From: Rhodoferax sp.
GTDB taxonomy: Bacteria > Pseudomonadota > Gammaproteobacteria > Burkholderiales > Burkholderiaceae_C
Direction of reading: 5' to 3'
Assembly: GCA_028711355.1 (NCBI GenBank)
Contig: JAQTSL010000115.1
Location: 1 to 10,110 of the forward strand
DNA: 10,110 bases
The notes below the pieces were generated by a model that did not search any database, had not been told where the DNA came from, and was given only the letters and a program-made list of their open reading frames with translations. Shown one piece after another: positions 1-6,397 of the stretch. Every line of letters begins with the position of its first letter. Position 1 is the stretch's first letter. The position numbers were made by a program, and so were the translations under genes.

Positions 1-474
1 TCGTCGCAAACTCAGCCCGCCGTTGCCAACGTGGGCCTTGACCACCTTGCCGTTGGCTCCAGCGTACCTGTCAAGATTGACAAACAACTCATAACCATTT
101 GGCCAGGGAGCACCAACATAGTCAAAAGCCGCTTCCAGCCAGACCTGGAGATCGTCACGCAAAATCACCGCGTCAGTCTGCAAGATCAGCACAAACTCAT
201 AAGCCAGGTAGCTTTTATAAAAATCGGCTGACAGCAGCAGGCGGTTGTAGTTGGCGATGCTCGAAAACCAGACCTCGTCATAGGCCTGAAATAGCGCTTG
301 GTCCGACAAACTGCGGTAGAGCGTTAGGTCCAGTTGTTTGGGGTGTATGAAGGTAACGGGGCGATTTTTCAGGGACAGGAGAGATTGGCGCAAGCCCACC
401 AGTTCTTCATTTGACAGCATGGCTTTGTATATAGGCACCAATATTGCCACGTCAATGCAATTGCTTTCGTCCAT
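1..474 (-). CDS. DUF5672 domain protein, N-terminal part (runs off left edge)
   Basis: The minus strand reads openly from an ATG at 474 to the window edge (158 codons, no stop). The N-terminus has a short beta-strand motif, VAILVPIY. Later come FVLILQTDAVILRDDLQVW, FDYVGAPWPNG and finally VGNGGLSLRR. This order (QTDA, DYxGAPW, GNGGLSLR) is the signature I know from DUF5672 proteins, which occur in polysaccharide and glycosylation clusters. The exact reaction is unknown to me; the strand-QTDA-GNGG layout suggests a glycosyltransferase-like fold, which is inference. An in-frame ATG at 510 would add 12 residues. Neither start has a convincing Shine-Dalgarno, and I chose 474 because family conservation begins just after it. 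It follows the TPR/OGT-like gene on the same strand after about 150 bp, so the two may be co-transcribed. The C-terminal part lies outside the window. Confidence 0.85.
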   Translation of the reverse strand, partial: MDESNCIDVAILVPIYKAMLSNEELVGLRQSLLSLKNRPVTFIHPKQLDLTLYRSLSDQALFQAYDEVWFSSIANYNRLLLSADFYKSYLAYEFVLILQTDAVILRDDLQVWLEAAFDYVGAPWPNGYELFVNLDRYAGANGKVVKAHVGNGGLSLRR

Positions 475-621
475 CGTCAAAGAGGGAGGTGACTTTATCG
501 ATAAACACATAAGGAAGAAATGGAGGGCGACTTTTAGCTAACGCGATGAATCGGCAGCATTCCAGAAAGCTGTTCGCGATTTGACTGGTAGCCGAATAGC
601 TGCCATGAACATGACCAATTT

Positions 622-2493
622 TCAAAATAGCTCATCACCGTGTGCTCCCAAATTCTGTCTGCGCCACATACTGATGAGGGTTGATTCCAGATCACGCAGA
701 GACATCTGGGTATCGAATAGTGAGGAATGAACCTTGTTCTTAACGAGCTTTTCGCGGCAAGTCTTCTTGAACACTGGATCTTTGGCGACTAACAATGCTT
801 TTCTTTCGTACTCTTCCAGTGATTCAGCCACTAACTCCGGCATTGATATGGCATCCAGCAAACTCCCCGCCACCCGCGAAGGAAATGAATTTCCCACATA
901 GGTCACCACCGGCAACCCAGCCATCAACGCATCAGCGGCCGTGGTGTGCGCGTTGTACGGATGCGTATCCAAAAACAAATCAGCCTGCCGGTAGCGTGCC
1001 AAATGATCTTCAACCAAAGGCACACGCCCAGCAAAAATCAATCGTGCAGGATCAACACCCCGTGCCTGCGCCTCTTTTCTCAAATTGCGTTGCGCCAACT
1101 CCCCCCGTGACATCAGCCACAAGACGCTTCCTGGAACTTGCGCCAGCAAACGCATCCACACATCAAATACAGGCGGCGATATTTTGTAATCGTGGCTGAA
1201 TGAGCAAAACACAAATCCAGTTTCCGGCAAACCACATTCAGCACGGGTAGGCGTGCGTTCAGAAATCTTGACGCTGTTGTCGGTGGGCAAATAGGTGTCT
1301 GGCAGGTAGGCTACCTTTTCGGTGTAATACTTTTGATGCTCCGGTGGGATGATGTGGCGGTCGGCAATGATGTAGTCGTAATAGTCCGTTCCCATGGTGC
1401 CTGGGTAACCCAGGTAGTTCACCTGCACCGGTACCGCGCGGTAGGCAAAAATGTCAGTGCGCGTGTCTGAAGTAAAGCCACCCAAGTCAATGGCAATGTC
1501 AATTTCCATGTCGCGCATCATTCGCGCAATTTGCTCGGATGTCATGTCGCGTACATCAATAAATTTGTCAAACGCTTTGAGCATTCGGGCGCGCAGGCGG
1601 CTGCCGTCGTCAATGCCTATTGAGATCGCAATCGTTTCGAAGCGCGACTTGTCATGGTGTTCAAAAATCCCCGCCATCAGATGGCCCACCGGGTGCTCCC
1701 GCAGGTCGGGCGACACATAGGCCAAGCGGATTTTGCTGTGCCGATACCGCTCACCATTCCAGAGCGAGATTGGCTTTTTGGGGCAATACCCACTGGCAAA
1801 TGTTTTAGCGGCAATCAGGTGGTCGCTGGCCTGGTCTGAGGCAGACATAAAAGCCAAGGATTTGCAGGATCGTTTGCCAGCACGCACCTCTTGTGTGATC
1901 TGGTCTTTGAGCTTGTCAAAGTCAGTCCAATCACAAATGTGCATACGCTCAAAAAACAGCAAGCCCAGGGCATAGTCGTAATCAGGGTTGATTTTGAGCA
2001 GCCGCTCAAACATGGCAATGGCCGGTTCGCTTTGCTTGAACTCGGTCAGCATGATGCCGCAATTGGCCAGTGCCCCAGTATGGTTGGGGTTGAAGGTGAG
2101 GATTTTGTTAAACCGCTCCAAAGCCTCTTTGTGCCGGAACATGGTGCGCAGCATGGCACCGCTGTTGAGCAATACCTCTTGGTAGTCGGGCTGTATTTCC
2201 AGGGCCGCATCGTAGCTGGCCAGCGCCGCATCTTTTTGCCCCATGGCTTGCAAAACGGCACCGTGCAGGTAACGCAGCGGCGCAAACTGCGGTGTCGCTT
2301 TGACTCCCCGTTCGCACCATTGCAGCGCAAGCGGCAGGTCACCCGCATTCATGGCAATCAGCCCCAACGAATACAGCGCATGGGGGCTGTTCGGGTCTTG
2401 CGCCAGCACGTCGTTAAAACCCTTGACCGCATCATCAAGCCTGCCTTGCGTCTGCCAGCCAATCGCCTGGATGAGGGTGTCTGCTAGTGCCAT
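622..2493 (-). CDS. TPR-containing O-GlcNAc transferase-like protein (SPINDLY / GT41 family)
   Basis: Protein of 623 residues. Residues 1-180 are tetratricopeptide repeats, for example the units ending LAQDPNS, EIQPDYQ, TFNPNHT and KINPDYD. Residues 255-615 are a GT41 catalytic region like that of O-GlcNAc transferase and plant SPINDLY. Visible motifs: RLAYVSPDLREHPVGHLM (255-272; His267 lies where human OGT has His498), DLGGFTSDTRTDIFAYR (336-352), VNYLGYPGTMGTDYYDY (358-374), FSHDYKISPPVFDVW (432-446; Lys437 corresponds to OGT Lys842) and LDTHPYNAHTTAADAL (508-523). All expected donor-binding elements are present, so it should be active. The likely role is soluble transfer of a sugar from a nucleotide donor to a protein or glycan; in bacteria these genes often lie in LPS or flagellin-glycosylation regions. 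The ATG at 2493 follows a 28-nt gap after a short related relic and has no clear Shine-Dalgarno. The substrate cannot be read from the sequence. Confidence 0.93.
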   Translation of the reverse strand: MALADTLIQAIGWQTQGRLDDAVKGFNDVLAQDPNSPHALYSLGLIAMNAGDLPLALQWCERGVKATPQFAPLRYLHGAVLQAMGQKDAALASYDAALEIQPDYQEVLLNSGAMLRTMFRHKEALERFNKILTFNPNHTGALANCGIMLTEFKQSEPAIAMFERLLKINPDYDYALGLLFFERMHICDWTDFDKLKDQITQEVRAGKRSCKSLAFMSASDQASDHLIAAKTFASGYCPKKPISLWNGERYRHSKIRLAYVSPDLREHPVGHLMAGIFEHHDKSRFETIAISIGIDDGSRLRARMLKAFDKFIDVRDMTSEQIARMMRDMEIDIAIDLGGFTSDTRTDIFAYRAVPVQVNYLGYPGTMGTDYYDYIIADRHIIPPEHQKYYTEKVAYLPDTYLPTDNSVKISERTPTRAECGLPETGFVFCSFSHDYKISPPVFDVWMRLLAQVPGSVLWLMSRGELAQRNLRKEAQARGVDPARLIFAGRVPLVEDHLARYRQADLFLDTHPYNAHTTAADALMAGLPVVTYVGNSFPSRVAGSLLDAISMPELVAESLEEYERKALLVAKDPVFKKTCREKLVKNKVHSSLFDTQMSLRDLESTLISMWRRQNLGAHGDELF

Positions 2494-2521
2494 GTTGGGA
2501 TGTAGTTAACACGAACTTTCG

Positions 2522-2743
2522 TCATATCAAAATACCACGCTCTTCAGCAATTTGGTGAATAGGTTGGCTGGGCTGAAAGCAAAAACGTCCAGCCGGATCC
2601 TGCGCGCCCAGTACGCAGTGCACAGCTTGAAGTTCGATTGAGTTTAGATGCATGATTTTTGTGATGCGCTGATCCATCGCTATACCCAACCTTCCTGCGG
2701 CCCGCCATTCGATAGCGTGAATAAGAGTTTCGTTGATAGCCAC
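2522..2743 (-). pseudogene. relic resembling the N-terminus of the adjacent TPR protein
   Basis: A 73-codon reading frame starts at GTG (2743), with AAGAAAG about 10 nt upstream. It begins (M)AINETLIHAIEWRAAGRLG, which lines up without gaps with the start of the downstream TPR protein, MALADTLIQAIGWQTQGRLD: about 11 of 20 residues are identical. The next stretch, ITKIMHLNSIELQAVHCVLG, still matches the TPR spacing of FNDVLAQDPNSPHALYSLG. After that the resemblance stops and the frame ends at 2522. I read this as the first TPR unit of a duplicated or displaced paralogue that lost the rest of its length. A genuinely expressed small protein cannot be excluded. It lies 28 nt upstream of the intact gene on the same strand, so it may share that transcript. 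Confidence 0.5.
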
Positions 2744-2798
2744 TTTGGCTAACTTTCTTGGTGCATTTCAAGCAATGATGCCGCTGTCAAAAAACTTC

Positions 2799-2827
2799 AA
2801 AATACATAGTGATTCTTACTTAGGCAA
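2799..2827 (-). promoter_or_regulatory. possible sigma70-like promoter for the leftward TPR genes
   Basis: On the minus strand a TTGCCT hexamer (2822-2827) is followed after 17 nt by TATTTT (2799-2804), about 55 nt upstream of the GTG of the TPR relic. Each hexamer matches its consensus at roughly four of six positions. The surroundings are AT-rich and lie at the head of a leftward gene group. This is only a visual match. Confidence 0.22.
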
Positions 2828-3020
2828 TGTACATCAAAACTTTTGATCAGGCGGTTGCTTTCAGGCCTTTTCTTGCTATCACATGACCGAAACCAAATTG
2901 CACAATGAATTGATCCAAATGCAGCCGTTGCGCCCATTGGCGTTTGCCTGATTCAGACCCGCGAGCCAACCGTCAAAAGCCGCATCGCCGGCAAAAAAAC
3001 GGGGGCACTAGGTCAATAGT

Positions 3021-3066
3021 AAAAAGTGCCTCTAGTCCTTATTGGGTAAGCGCAAGCAGCTATTAA
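3021..3066. repeat. 46-bp dispersed intergenic repeat, copy 1
   Basis: The stretch starting aaaaagtgcctctag and ending gcgcaagcagctattaa recurs at 9448-9493 in the same orientation, with 42 of 46 positions equal. It holds an imperfect palindrome: CTTGCGCTT against AAGGACTAG on the minus strand. I recall closely similar extragenic elements in Comamonadaceae genomes. It sits 3 nt after the wecE stop codon. Read in the wecE direction it ends in a T-run, so it might also act as a weak terminator. Confidence 0.75.
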
Positions 3067-3068
3067 AA

Positions 3069-4193
3069 CTATACCGCTGCCACCACCTCGGCAATCACCT
3101 CGGCCAGGTGCTCTTCCAGCCCCAGCCACAGCGGCAGGCGTACCAGCCGGTCGCTGATGCTGTCGGTGTGGGTCATGTCGCCGGCGGTGCGGCCCACCGC
3201 TTTTCCGCGCGGGGACGAATGCAGCGGGATGTAATGAAAAACGCTCAGAATGCCCTTGCCCTTGAGCTGGTCGATCATGGCGGTGCGCTGTGCCAGAGTG
3301 GGTAGCAGCAGGTAGTACATATGGGCGTTGTGCACACACTCTTTGGGCAAGGTCGGCCGCTGCACCTTGCCAGCTTTTTCCAGGCTGGCAAACCACTGGT
3401 GGTAGGTGCCCCAGATGTCCAGCCGGCGCTTGGTAATGGCATCTGCCTCTTCCATCTGCGCCCACAAAAACGCCGCAATCACTTCACCCGGTAAAAAGGA
3501 TGAACCCACATCGACCCAGGTGTATTTGTCCACCTGGCCGCGAAAGAACTGGCTGCGGTTGGTGCCTTTTTCACGCACCATTTCAGCCCGCGCCACCAGC
3601 CTGGCATCGTTGACCAGCAGCGCACCGCCTTCGCCCGAGATGATGTTTTTGGTCTCATGAAACGACAGCGCCGCCAGGTGGCCGATGCTGCCCAGTGGGC
3701 GGCCCTTGTAGGTGGACATGATGCCTTGCGCTGCGTCCTCAATCACCAGCAGGTTGTGGTGGCGTGCGATGTCCATGATGGTGTCCATCTCGCACCCGAC
3801 ACCGGCGTAATGCACCACCGCAATGGCTTTGGTGCGCGGCGTGATGGCGGCCTCTATCTTGGTCTCATCAAGGTTGAGCGTGTCGGGCCGAATATCCACA
3901 AACACCGGCACCCCGCCGCGCAACACAAAGGCGTTGGCGGTCGAGACAAAGGTATAAGACGGCATGATCACCTCGTCGCCCGGCTGAATGTCGGCCAGGA
4001 TGGCCGCCATCTCCAGCGCCGCGGTGCAAGAGTGGGTGAGCAGCGCCTTTTGGCAGCCAATGCGCTGTTCCAGCCAGGCATTGCACTTTTTGGTGAACTG
4101 GCCATCGCCCGCCAAGTGCCCGCTGGCGTGCGCCTGCGAGATGTACCACAGCTCTTTGCCGGTCATGTAGGGTTTGTTGAAGGGGATGTTCAT
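3069..4193 (-). CDS. wecE: dTDP-4-amino-4,6-dideoxygalactose transaminase (WecE/RffA)
   Basis: 374 residues, very close to the 376 of E. coli WecE. It is a PLP-dependent DegT/DnrJ/EryC1/StrS aminotransferase that converts dTDP-4-keto-6-deoxy-glucose to dTDP-4-amino-4,6-dideoxy-galactose with glutamate as amino donor. Visible: MNIPFNKPYMTGKE start, THSCTAALEMAA (53-64), PGDEVIMPSYTFVSTANAFV (71-90), VHYAGVGCEMDTIM (127-140), EDAAQG (152-157), and SFHETKNIISGEGGA (177-191) with the PLP lysine at 182. REKGTNRSQFFRGQVDKYTW (207-226) and VFHYIPLH (318-325) are also typical of WecE rather than other family members. The ATG at 4193 is chosen because it matches the family N-terminus; an in-frame TTG at 4232 adds only non-conserved residues. 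No Shine-Dalgarno precedes 4193. The start probably was once coupled to the methyltransferase stop, but a BrnTA insertion now separates them. Confidence 0.93.
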   Translation of the reverse strand: MNIPFNKPYMTGKELWYISQAHASGHLAGDGQFTKKCNAWLEQRIGCQKALLTHSCTAALEMAAILADIQPGDEVIMPSYTFVSTANAFVLRGGVPVFVDIRPDTLNLDETKIEAAITPRTKAIAVVHYAGVGCEMDTIMDIARHHNLLVIEDAAQGIMSTYKGRPLGSIGHLAALSFHETKNIISGEGGALLVNDARLVARAEMVREKGTNRSQFFRGQVDKYTWVDVGSSFLPGEVIAAFLWAQMEEADAITKRRLDIWGTYHQWFASLEKAGKVQRPTLPKECVHNAHMYYLLLPTLAQRTAMIDQLKGKGILSVFHYIPLHSSPRGKAVGRTAGDMTHTDSISDRLVRLPLWLGLEEHLAEVIAEVVAAV

Positions 4194-4197
4194 AGGG
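4162..4197. repeat. direct repeat, copy A (within wecE 5' end)
   Basis: These 36 bases span the start codon and first codons of wecE. They recur at 4867-4902 with three mismatches, including a perfect 24-base block (4170-4193 against 4875-4898). The two copies flank the brnT-brnA module. Confidence 0.85.
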
Positions 4198-4268
4198 CAG
4201 ACTCTGACGGCAGGGATTCTTGAGATTCCCAAGGGTTAACGATCAAAACAGAGGTGAACAGTCCAGGA

Positions 4269-4547
4269 CTACATTGGTGCGCGCTTGCTGACTGCGCGCT
4301 TTGCATGGCCGACCACTGTACCCTGAGCTGCAACGTATGAGTCGAGCAAGCGACGTATCATGCGCTGGTACTGGGTTTGATGCTTGGATGCTTCTGACTT
4401 GAAAAACTCGACGCTACTCTTGCTGAGAGCCAGAGTTACTTTTACGCCATCCTCGCGAAACGCGAGTTCGGCAGGTGACGGTAGAAAATCAGTGACCACC
4501 TCAACGTCGCCCATGGGTTCATCTGTGTAAACGATTTTCTTTTTCAT
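4269..4547 (-). CDS. brnA: BrnA-type antitoxin (ribbon-helix-helix)
   Basis: 92 residues from the ATG at 4547, which has a good ribosome-binding site (GGAAAGG about 6 nt upstream). The N-terminal MKKKIVYTDEPMGDVEVV is followed by a C-terminal DNA-binding part. The core VKVTLALSKSSVEFFKSEA and the helix QYQRMIRRLLDSYVAAQ have the pattern of the BrnA ribbon-helix-helix antitoxin. BrnA neutralises the RNase BrnT by forming a complex and represses its own operon. The gene starts inside brnT (29-nt overlap), which keeps toxin and antitoxin translation linked; BrnTA is one of the systems with the toxin gene first. The basic tail ending KRAPM is not conserved as far as I know. Downstream lie about 75 bp and then wecE. 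Confidence 0.87.
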   Translation of the reverse strand: MKKKIVYTDEPMGDVEVVTDFLPSPAELAFREDGVKVTLALSKSSVEFFKSEASKHQTQYQRMIRRLLDSYVAAQGTVVGHAKRAVSKRAPM

Positions 4548-4809
4548 AAACAACCTTTCCTTTGCGCCAATAGCCGGCTCCGATGATTCGAATGACCTTG
4601 CGCCGATAGGTGAACCGTACCGTCAGAATCCCGCCCCCGGCTTTGCCAAGACAGTAGAGTCGTTCTTCGGATTCACTGTGCGCCAGGTCTTTCGCAATGA
4701 CACGGCGAGGATCAGAAAACGCCGCCTGTGCCTCCTGAAATGACACATGATGCTTTCTTTGATTTTTGGCATCCTTGTTGTCATCCCATTCGAATTTGGC
4801 GGTGGTCAT
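4519..4809 (-). CDS. brnT: BrnT-family ribonuclease toxin
   Basis: 96 residues starting MTTAKFEWDDNKDAKNQRKH. The FEWDxxKxxxNxxKHxVSFxEA opening (residues 6-27), the following AFSDPRRV, HSESEERLYCLG (44-55) and the basic RKVIRIIGAGYWRK near the end are the marks of BrnT (RelE-like fold, formerly DUF497), a type II toxin that cleaves RNA. The length fits the family. The last codons overlap brnA by 29 nt. A 9-bp perfect inverted repeat lies 28 nt upstream of the ATG and is a good candidate for BrnA autorepression. The Shine-Dalgarno is weak, as is common for a toxin encoded first. The gene reads in the same direction as the sugar operon it interrupts. Confidence 0.9.
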   Translation of the reverse strand: MTTAKFEWDDNKDAKNQRKHHVSFQEAQAAFSDPRRVIAKDLAHSESEERLYCLGKAGGGILTVRFTYRRKVIRIIGAGYWRKGKVVYEKENRLHR

Positions 4810-4837
4810 GGCTGCATGGTAGCATCAACGCACGAAA

Positions 4838-4859
4838 AAGCCATATGTTTATATGGCTT
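4838..4859. promoter_or_regulatory. inverted repeat upstream of brnT, candidate BrnA operator
   Basis: AAGCCATAT, a 4-nt spacer and ATATGGCTT form a perfect 9-bp inverted repeat. On the minus strand it contains CATATAAAC, which could be a -10 element, 30-50 nt before the brnT ATG. A palindrome overlapping the promoter is expected for the self-repressing BrnT-BrnA pair. The repeat is directly visible; its role is inferred from position. Confidence 0.62.
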
Positions 4860-4866
4860 AAATTCC

Positions 4867-4902
4867 GTCATTCAGGGTTTGTTGAAGGGGATGTTCATGG
4901 GG
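4867..4902. repeat. direct repeat, copy B (upstream of brnT)
   Basis: Second copy of the wecE 5'-end sequence at 4162-4197, same orientation, three mismatches over 36 bases. It overlaps the end of the methyltransferase gene. Confidence 0.85.
4872..4898 (-). pseudogene. wecE 5' fragment left at the original coupled start
   Basis: On the minus strand the ATG at 4898 overlaps the methyltransferase stop as ATGA. It reads M-N-I-P-F-N-K-P and then TGA. These eight residues are identical to the start of the intact WecE encoded from 4193. The other genes of this operon also meet by ATGA overlaps, so this is best read as the original position of the wecE start, cut off from its body by the BrnTA insertion. 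Confidence 0.75.
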
Positions 4903-5434
4903 TTTTCTCTTTGGTGGCAATCAGCAGCCTTGACCCGCCCAAGCCAAACCGCAGACCGGCGCGGATCAATAGTCGCTCCAGATTCATGGTGGTTTCAAAC
5001 ACCGCGTTGAGCCAACTGGGCAAGCGCAGCTCTGACAAGTCGGCCTCGTCGGCTTTCTTGCGCTGCTTGCCCAGGCGCGATGCCAGCATGGCGGGCAGCA
5101 GCAGGCTGACAAACGATGTCTCAAACGCCAGCTTGAAGCCGACGCGCTGCACTTTTTGACGCAGCTCACCCACTTTGTAGCGACGCACATGACAGGCCTG
5201 GTCATCCGCCGCGCTCCATAACCAGGGGTGCTGTGGCACGGTGATGGCGATGCCGCCGCCCGCCTTTAACGCCTGAAACATCGAGGCCAGAACCGCCTCG
5301 TCTTCTTGAATGTGCTCCAGCACGTCAAAGGCGCCGATGGCATCAAACTCATTGACGTAGGGAATGCGGCGGGCATCCATTTGCAGCAGTTCGGCAGCCT
5401 CAAAAGTAGTTTGGCAATTTGAGCAAAGCTTCAT
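4895..5434 (-). CDS. class I SAM-dependent methyltransferase, internally deleted
   Basis: 179 residues. The start, MKLCSNCQTTFE, is like the zinc-ribbon opening of a methyltransferase family I know at about 240-270 residues, with one CxxC at positions 4-7. It runs directly into LLQMDARRIPYVNEFDAIG, FDVLEHIQEDEAVL, GGGIAITVPQHPWLWS (about 60-75), HVRRYKVGELR and a hydrophobic, basic tail ending GGSRLLIATKEKTP. The second CxxC and the glycine-rich SAM-binding motif (ExGCGxG type), normally between CQTTFE and LQMDARR, are absent. This looks like an in-frame deletion of perhaps 70-90 codons, so catalysis is unlikely. The reading frame is otherwise intact. ATGA overlaps link it to gtrA upstream and to the wecE fragment downstream. 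The original role was probably methylation or processing in the sugar pathway. Confidence 0.8.
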   Translation of the reverse strand: MKLCSNCQTTFEAAELLQMDARRIPYVNEFDAIGAFDVLEHIQEDEAVLASMFQALKAGGGIAITVPQHPWLWSAADDQACHVRRYKVGELRQKVQRVGFKLAFETSFVSLLLPAMLASRLGKQRKKADEADLSELRLPSWLNAVFETTMNLERLLIRAGLRFGLGGSRLLIATKEKTP

Positions 5435-5841
5435 GCCGTGCTACCGCTGGTTGTGGGCGGAAAAACCCAATACCGTTGTGCAAAAAATAGCATGGCGGCG
5501 ACGATCACAATCATCACACCCATCACCCATTGATGGGGTAGCCTCATCTGATCGACCAGCAGCAAAAGTGCGAACAATTGAATCAGATAACCTACTGCGT
5601 AGGCGGTTACGTAACGCAGCAGTGCCGGGGTGGCAGCGCCGTTGAAGCGGAAGGACCACCGTTTGTTGAATACAAAGGTTTGCAGCACGCCAACAAGGTA
5701 GAGCAAGCTCATGGCGACCTTGGGGTTCCAGCCCCAACGGGTCAGCAGCAGATAGACCAGATAAACAACGGCGTTGCTGCCCAACCCCACCAGGACGTAG
5801 CGCAAAAATTGCTGACGCGCTGGCATAGTGGCTGGTTTCAT
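5431..5841 (-). CDS. GtrA-like membrane protein (lipid-linked sugar translocation)
   Basis: 136 residues, the usual size for the GtrA family, with four hydrophobic segments at about 13-34, 41-60, 72-94 and 102-123. FLRYVLVGLGSNAVVYLVYL near the N-terminus, LQTFVFNKRWSF after helix 2 and the closing FFAQRYWVF are the typical GtrA marks. The family is thought to flip undecaprenyl-phosphate-linked sugars across the inner membrane, working with a GtrB-type transferase; such a partner lies two genes upstream. The ATG at 5841 is chosen because it overlaps the acyltransferase stop as ATGA; longer in-frame starts would read into that gene. The gene ends in an ATGA overlap with the methyltransferase. 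The C-terminus is a short Ser/Thr-rich tail. Confidence 0.88.
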   Translation of the reverse strand: MKPATMPARQQFLRYVLVGLGSNAVVYLVYLLLTRWGWNPKVAMSLLYLVGVLQTFVFNKRWSFRFNGAATPALLRYVTAYAVGYLIQLFALLLLVDQMRLPHQWVMGVMIVIVAAMLFFAQRYWVFPPTTSGSTA

Positions 5842-6395
5842 TGACCGCCCAGATAGGCCTGCTCCAGCGCCAGCAAGTCCTGCTTGCGCGCCTTGAGTTT
5901 TTTGGCTGGCACACCTGAATAAATCATCCACGGTTCGGTGGACTTGGTCACCATTGACATGGCACCGACCGAACAACCTTCAGCCAGCGTGACCCCCGGA
6001 AATATCAGCGAACCGGTTCCCACAATGCAATGCCGACCGATGTGAACTGCCTTCCTGGTTTCGCTTTTGAAGCGGGCTGGCACCGTCGGATTGGTGAGCG
6101 TGCGGCCAGAGTAGTCGTCGCTTTGCGAAAACACATGGCAGCCATAAGCGAGGCCGGCAAAGTCGTCAAATCGAATGCCCTCGGTGCCACCCGCTACGTT
6201 GCAAAACACGGCAATATGCACATTGCGGCCAATCGACACCTTGCCCGAGACCACACAAAAATCATCAATACGCGAGTGGTCGCCCATGTCGATCAGCTCG
6301 GGGTTGTAGATGGCCGCGCGGTCGCTGATGCGTACGTCTTGCCCAAGCGAGTGAAAACCCATGGCTTGCAACTGCGCGGATGTCAAAAAAGCCAT
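5838..6395 (-). CDS. left-handed beta-helix acyltransferase, VioB-like (dTDP-4-amino-4,6-dideoxyhexose acyltransferase)
   Basis: 185 residues with hexapeptide-repeat character throughout: VRISDRAAIYNPELIDMGDH (21-40), SRIDDFCVVSGKVSIGRNVH (41-60), IRFDDFAGLAYGCHVFS (74-90), IVGTGSLIFPGVTLAEGCSV (124-143) and the closing IYSGVPAKKLKAR (158-170). The DDYSGRTLTNPTVP loop (93-106) is like that of VioB-type enzymes, which acylate the 4-amino group of dTDP-4-amino-4,6-dideoxy-glucose. With WecE in the same operon the expected substrate here is dTDP-Fuc4N or a close relative, with acetyl-CoA as likely donor; that is inference. The ATG at 6395 comes 2 nt after the glycosyltransferase stop and has CAGGAG about 9 nt upstream, inside that gene. 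The stop overlaps gtrA as ATGA. A galactoside- or maltose-type O-acetyltransferase is the alternative. Confidence 0.85.
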   Translation of the reverse strand: MAFLTSAQLQAMGFHSLGQDVRISDRAAIYNPELIDMGDHSRIDDFCVVSGKVSIGRNVHIAVFCNVAGGTEGIRFDDFAGLAYGCHVFSQSDDYSGRTLTNPTVPARFKSETRKAVHIGRHCIVGTGSLIFPGVTLAEGCSVGAMSMVTKSTEPWMIYSGVPAKKLKARKQDLLALEQAYLGGQ

Positions 6396-6397
6396 GC

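Larger units (their letters stand above)
2744..3068. other. gene-poor stretch between the TPR relic and wecE
   Basis: I find no convincing gene in these 325 bases. The left half (about 2760-2870) is AT-rich and could hold the promoter for the leftward TPR genes. The part at 2880-3000 has coding-like composition on the minus strand: one frame reads FFAGDAAFDGWLAGLNQ and stops near 2883. It has no start or recognised family, so it may be a fossil of a lost gene. The right end is the 46-bp dispersed repeat, listed separately. Confidence 0.5.

Noticed and set aside
1891..2487. 198-codon open frame on the plus strand
   Set aside because: It is antisense to the TPR region of the SPINDLY-like gene, with low-complexity composition and no motif.
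2883..2951. 22-codon plus-strand frame starting MTETKLHNELIQ
   Set aside because: It is very short, lacks a Shine-Dalgarno, has no recognised family and overlaps a more protein-like frame on the other strand.
3657..4223. 188-codon open frame on the plus strand
   Set aside because: It is antisense to the well-supported wecE gene and its His/Arg/Gly-rich translation matches no family.
4213..4230. Palindrome GGGATTCTT/GAGATTCCC as a terminator after brnA
   Set aside because: The arms pair imperfectly, leave no proper loop and are not followed by a T-run.
4194..4232. Longer wecE start at TTG 4232
   Set aside because: The added 13 residues are not like any WecE N-terminus and lie in sequence brought next to the gene by the BrnTA insertion; MNIPFNKP fits the family start.
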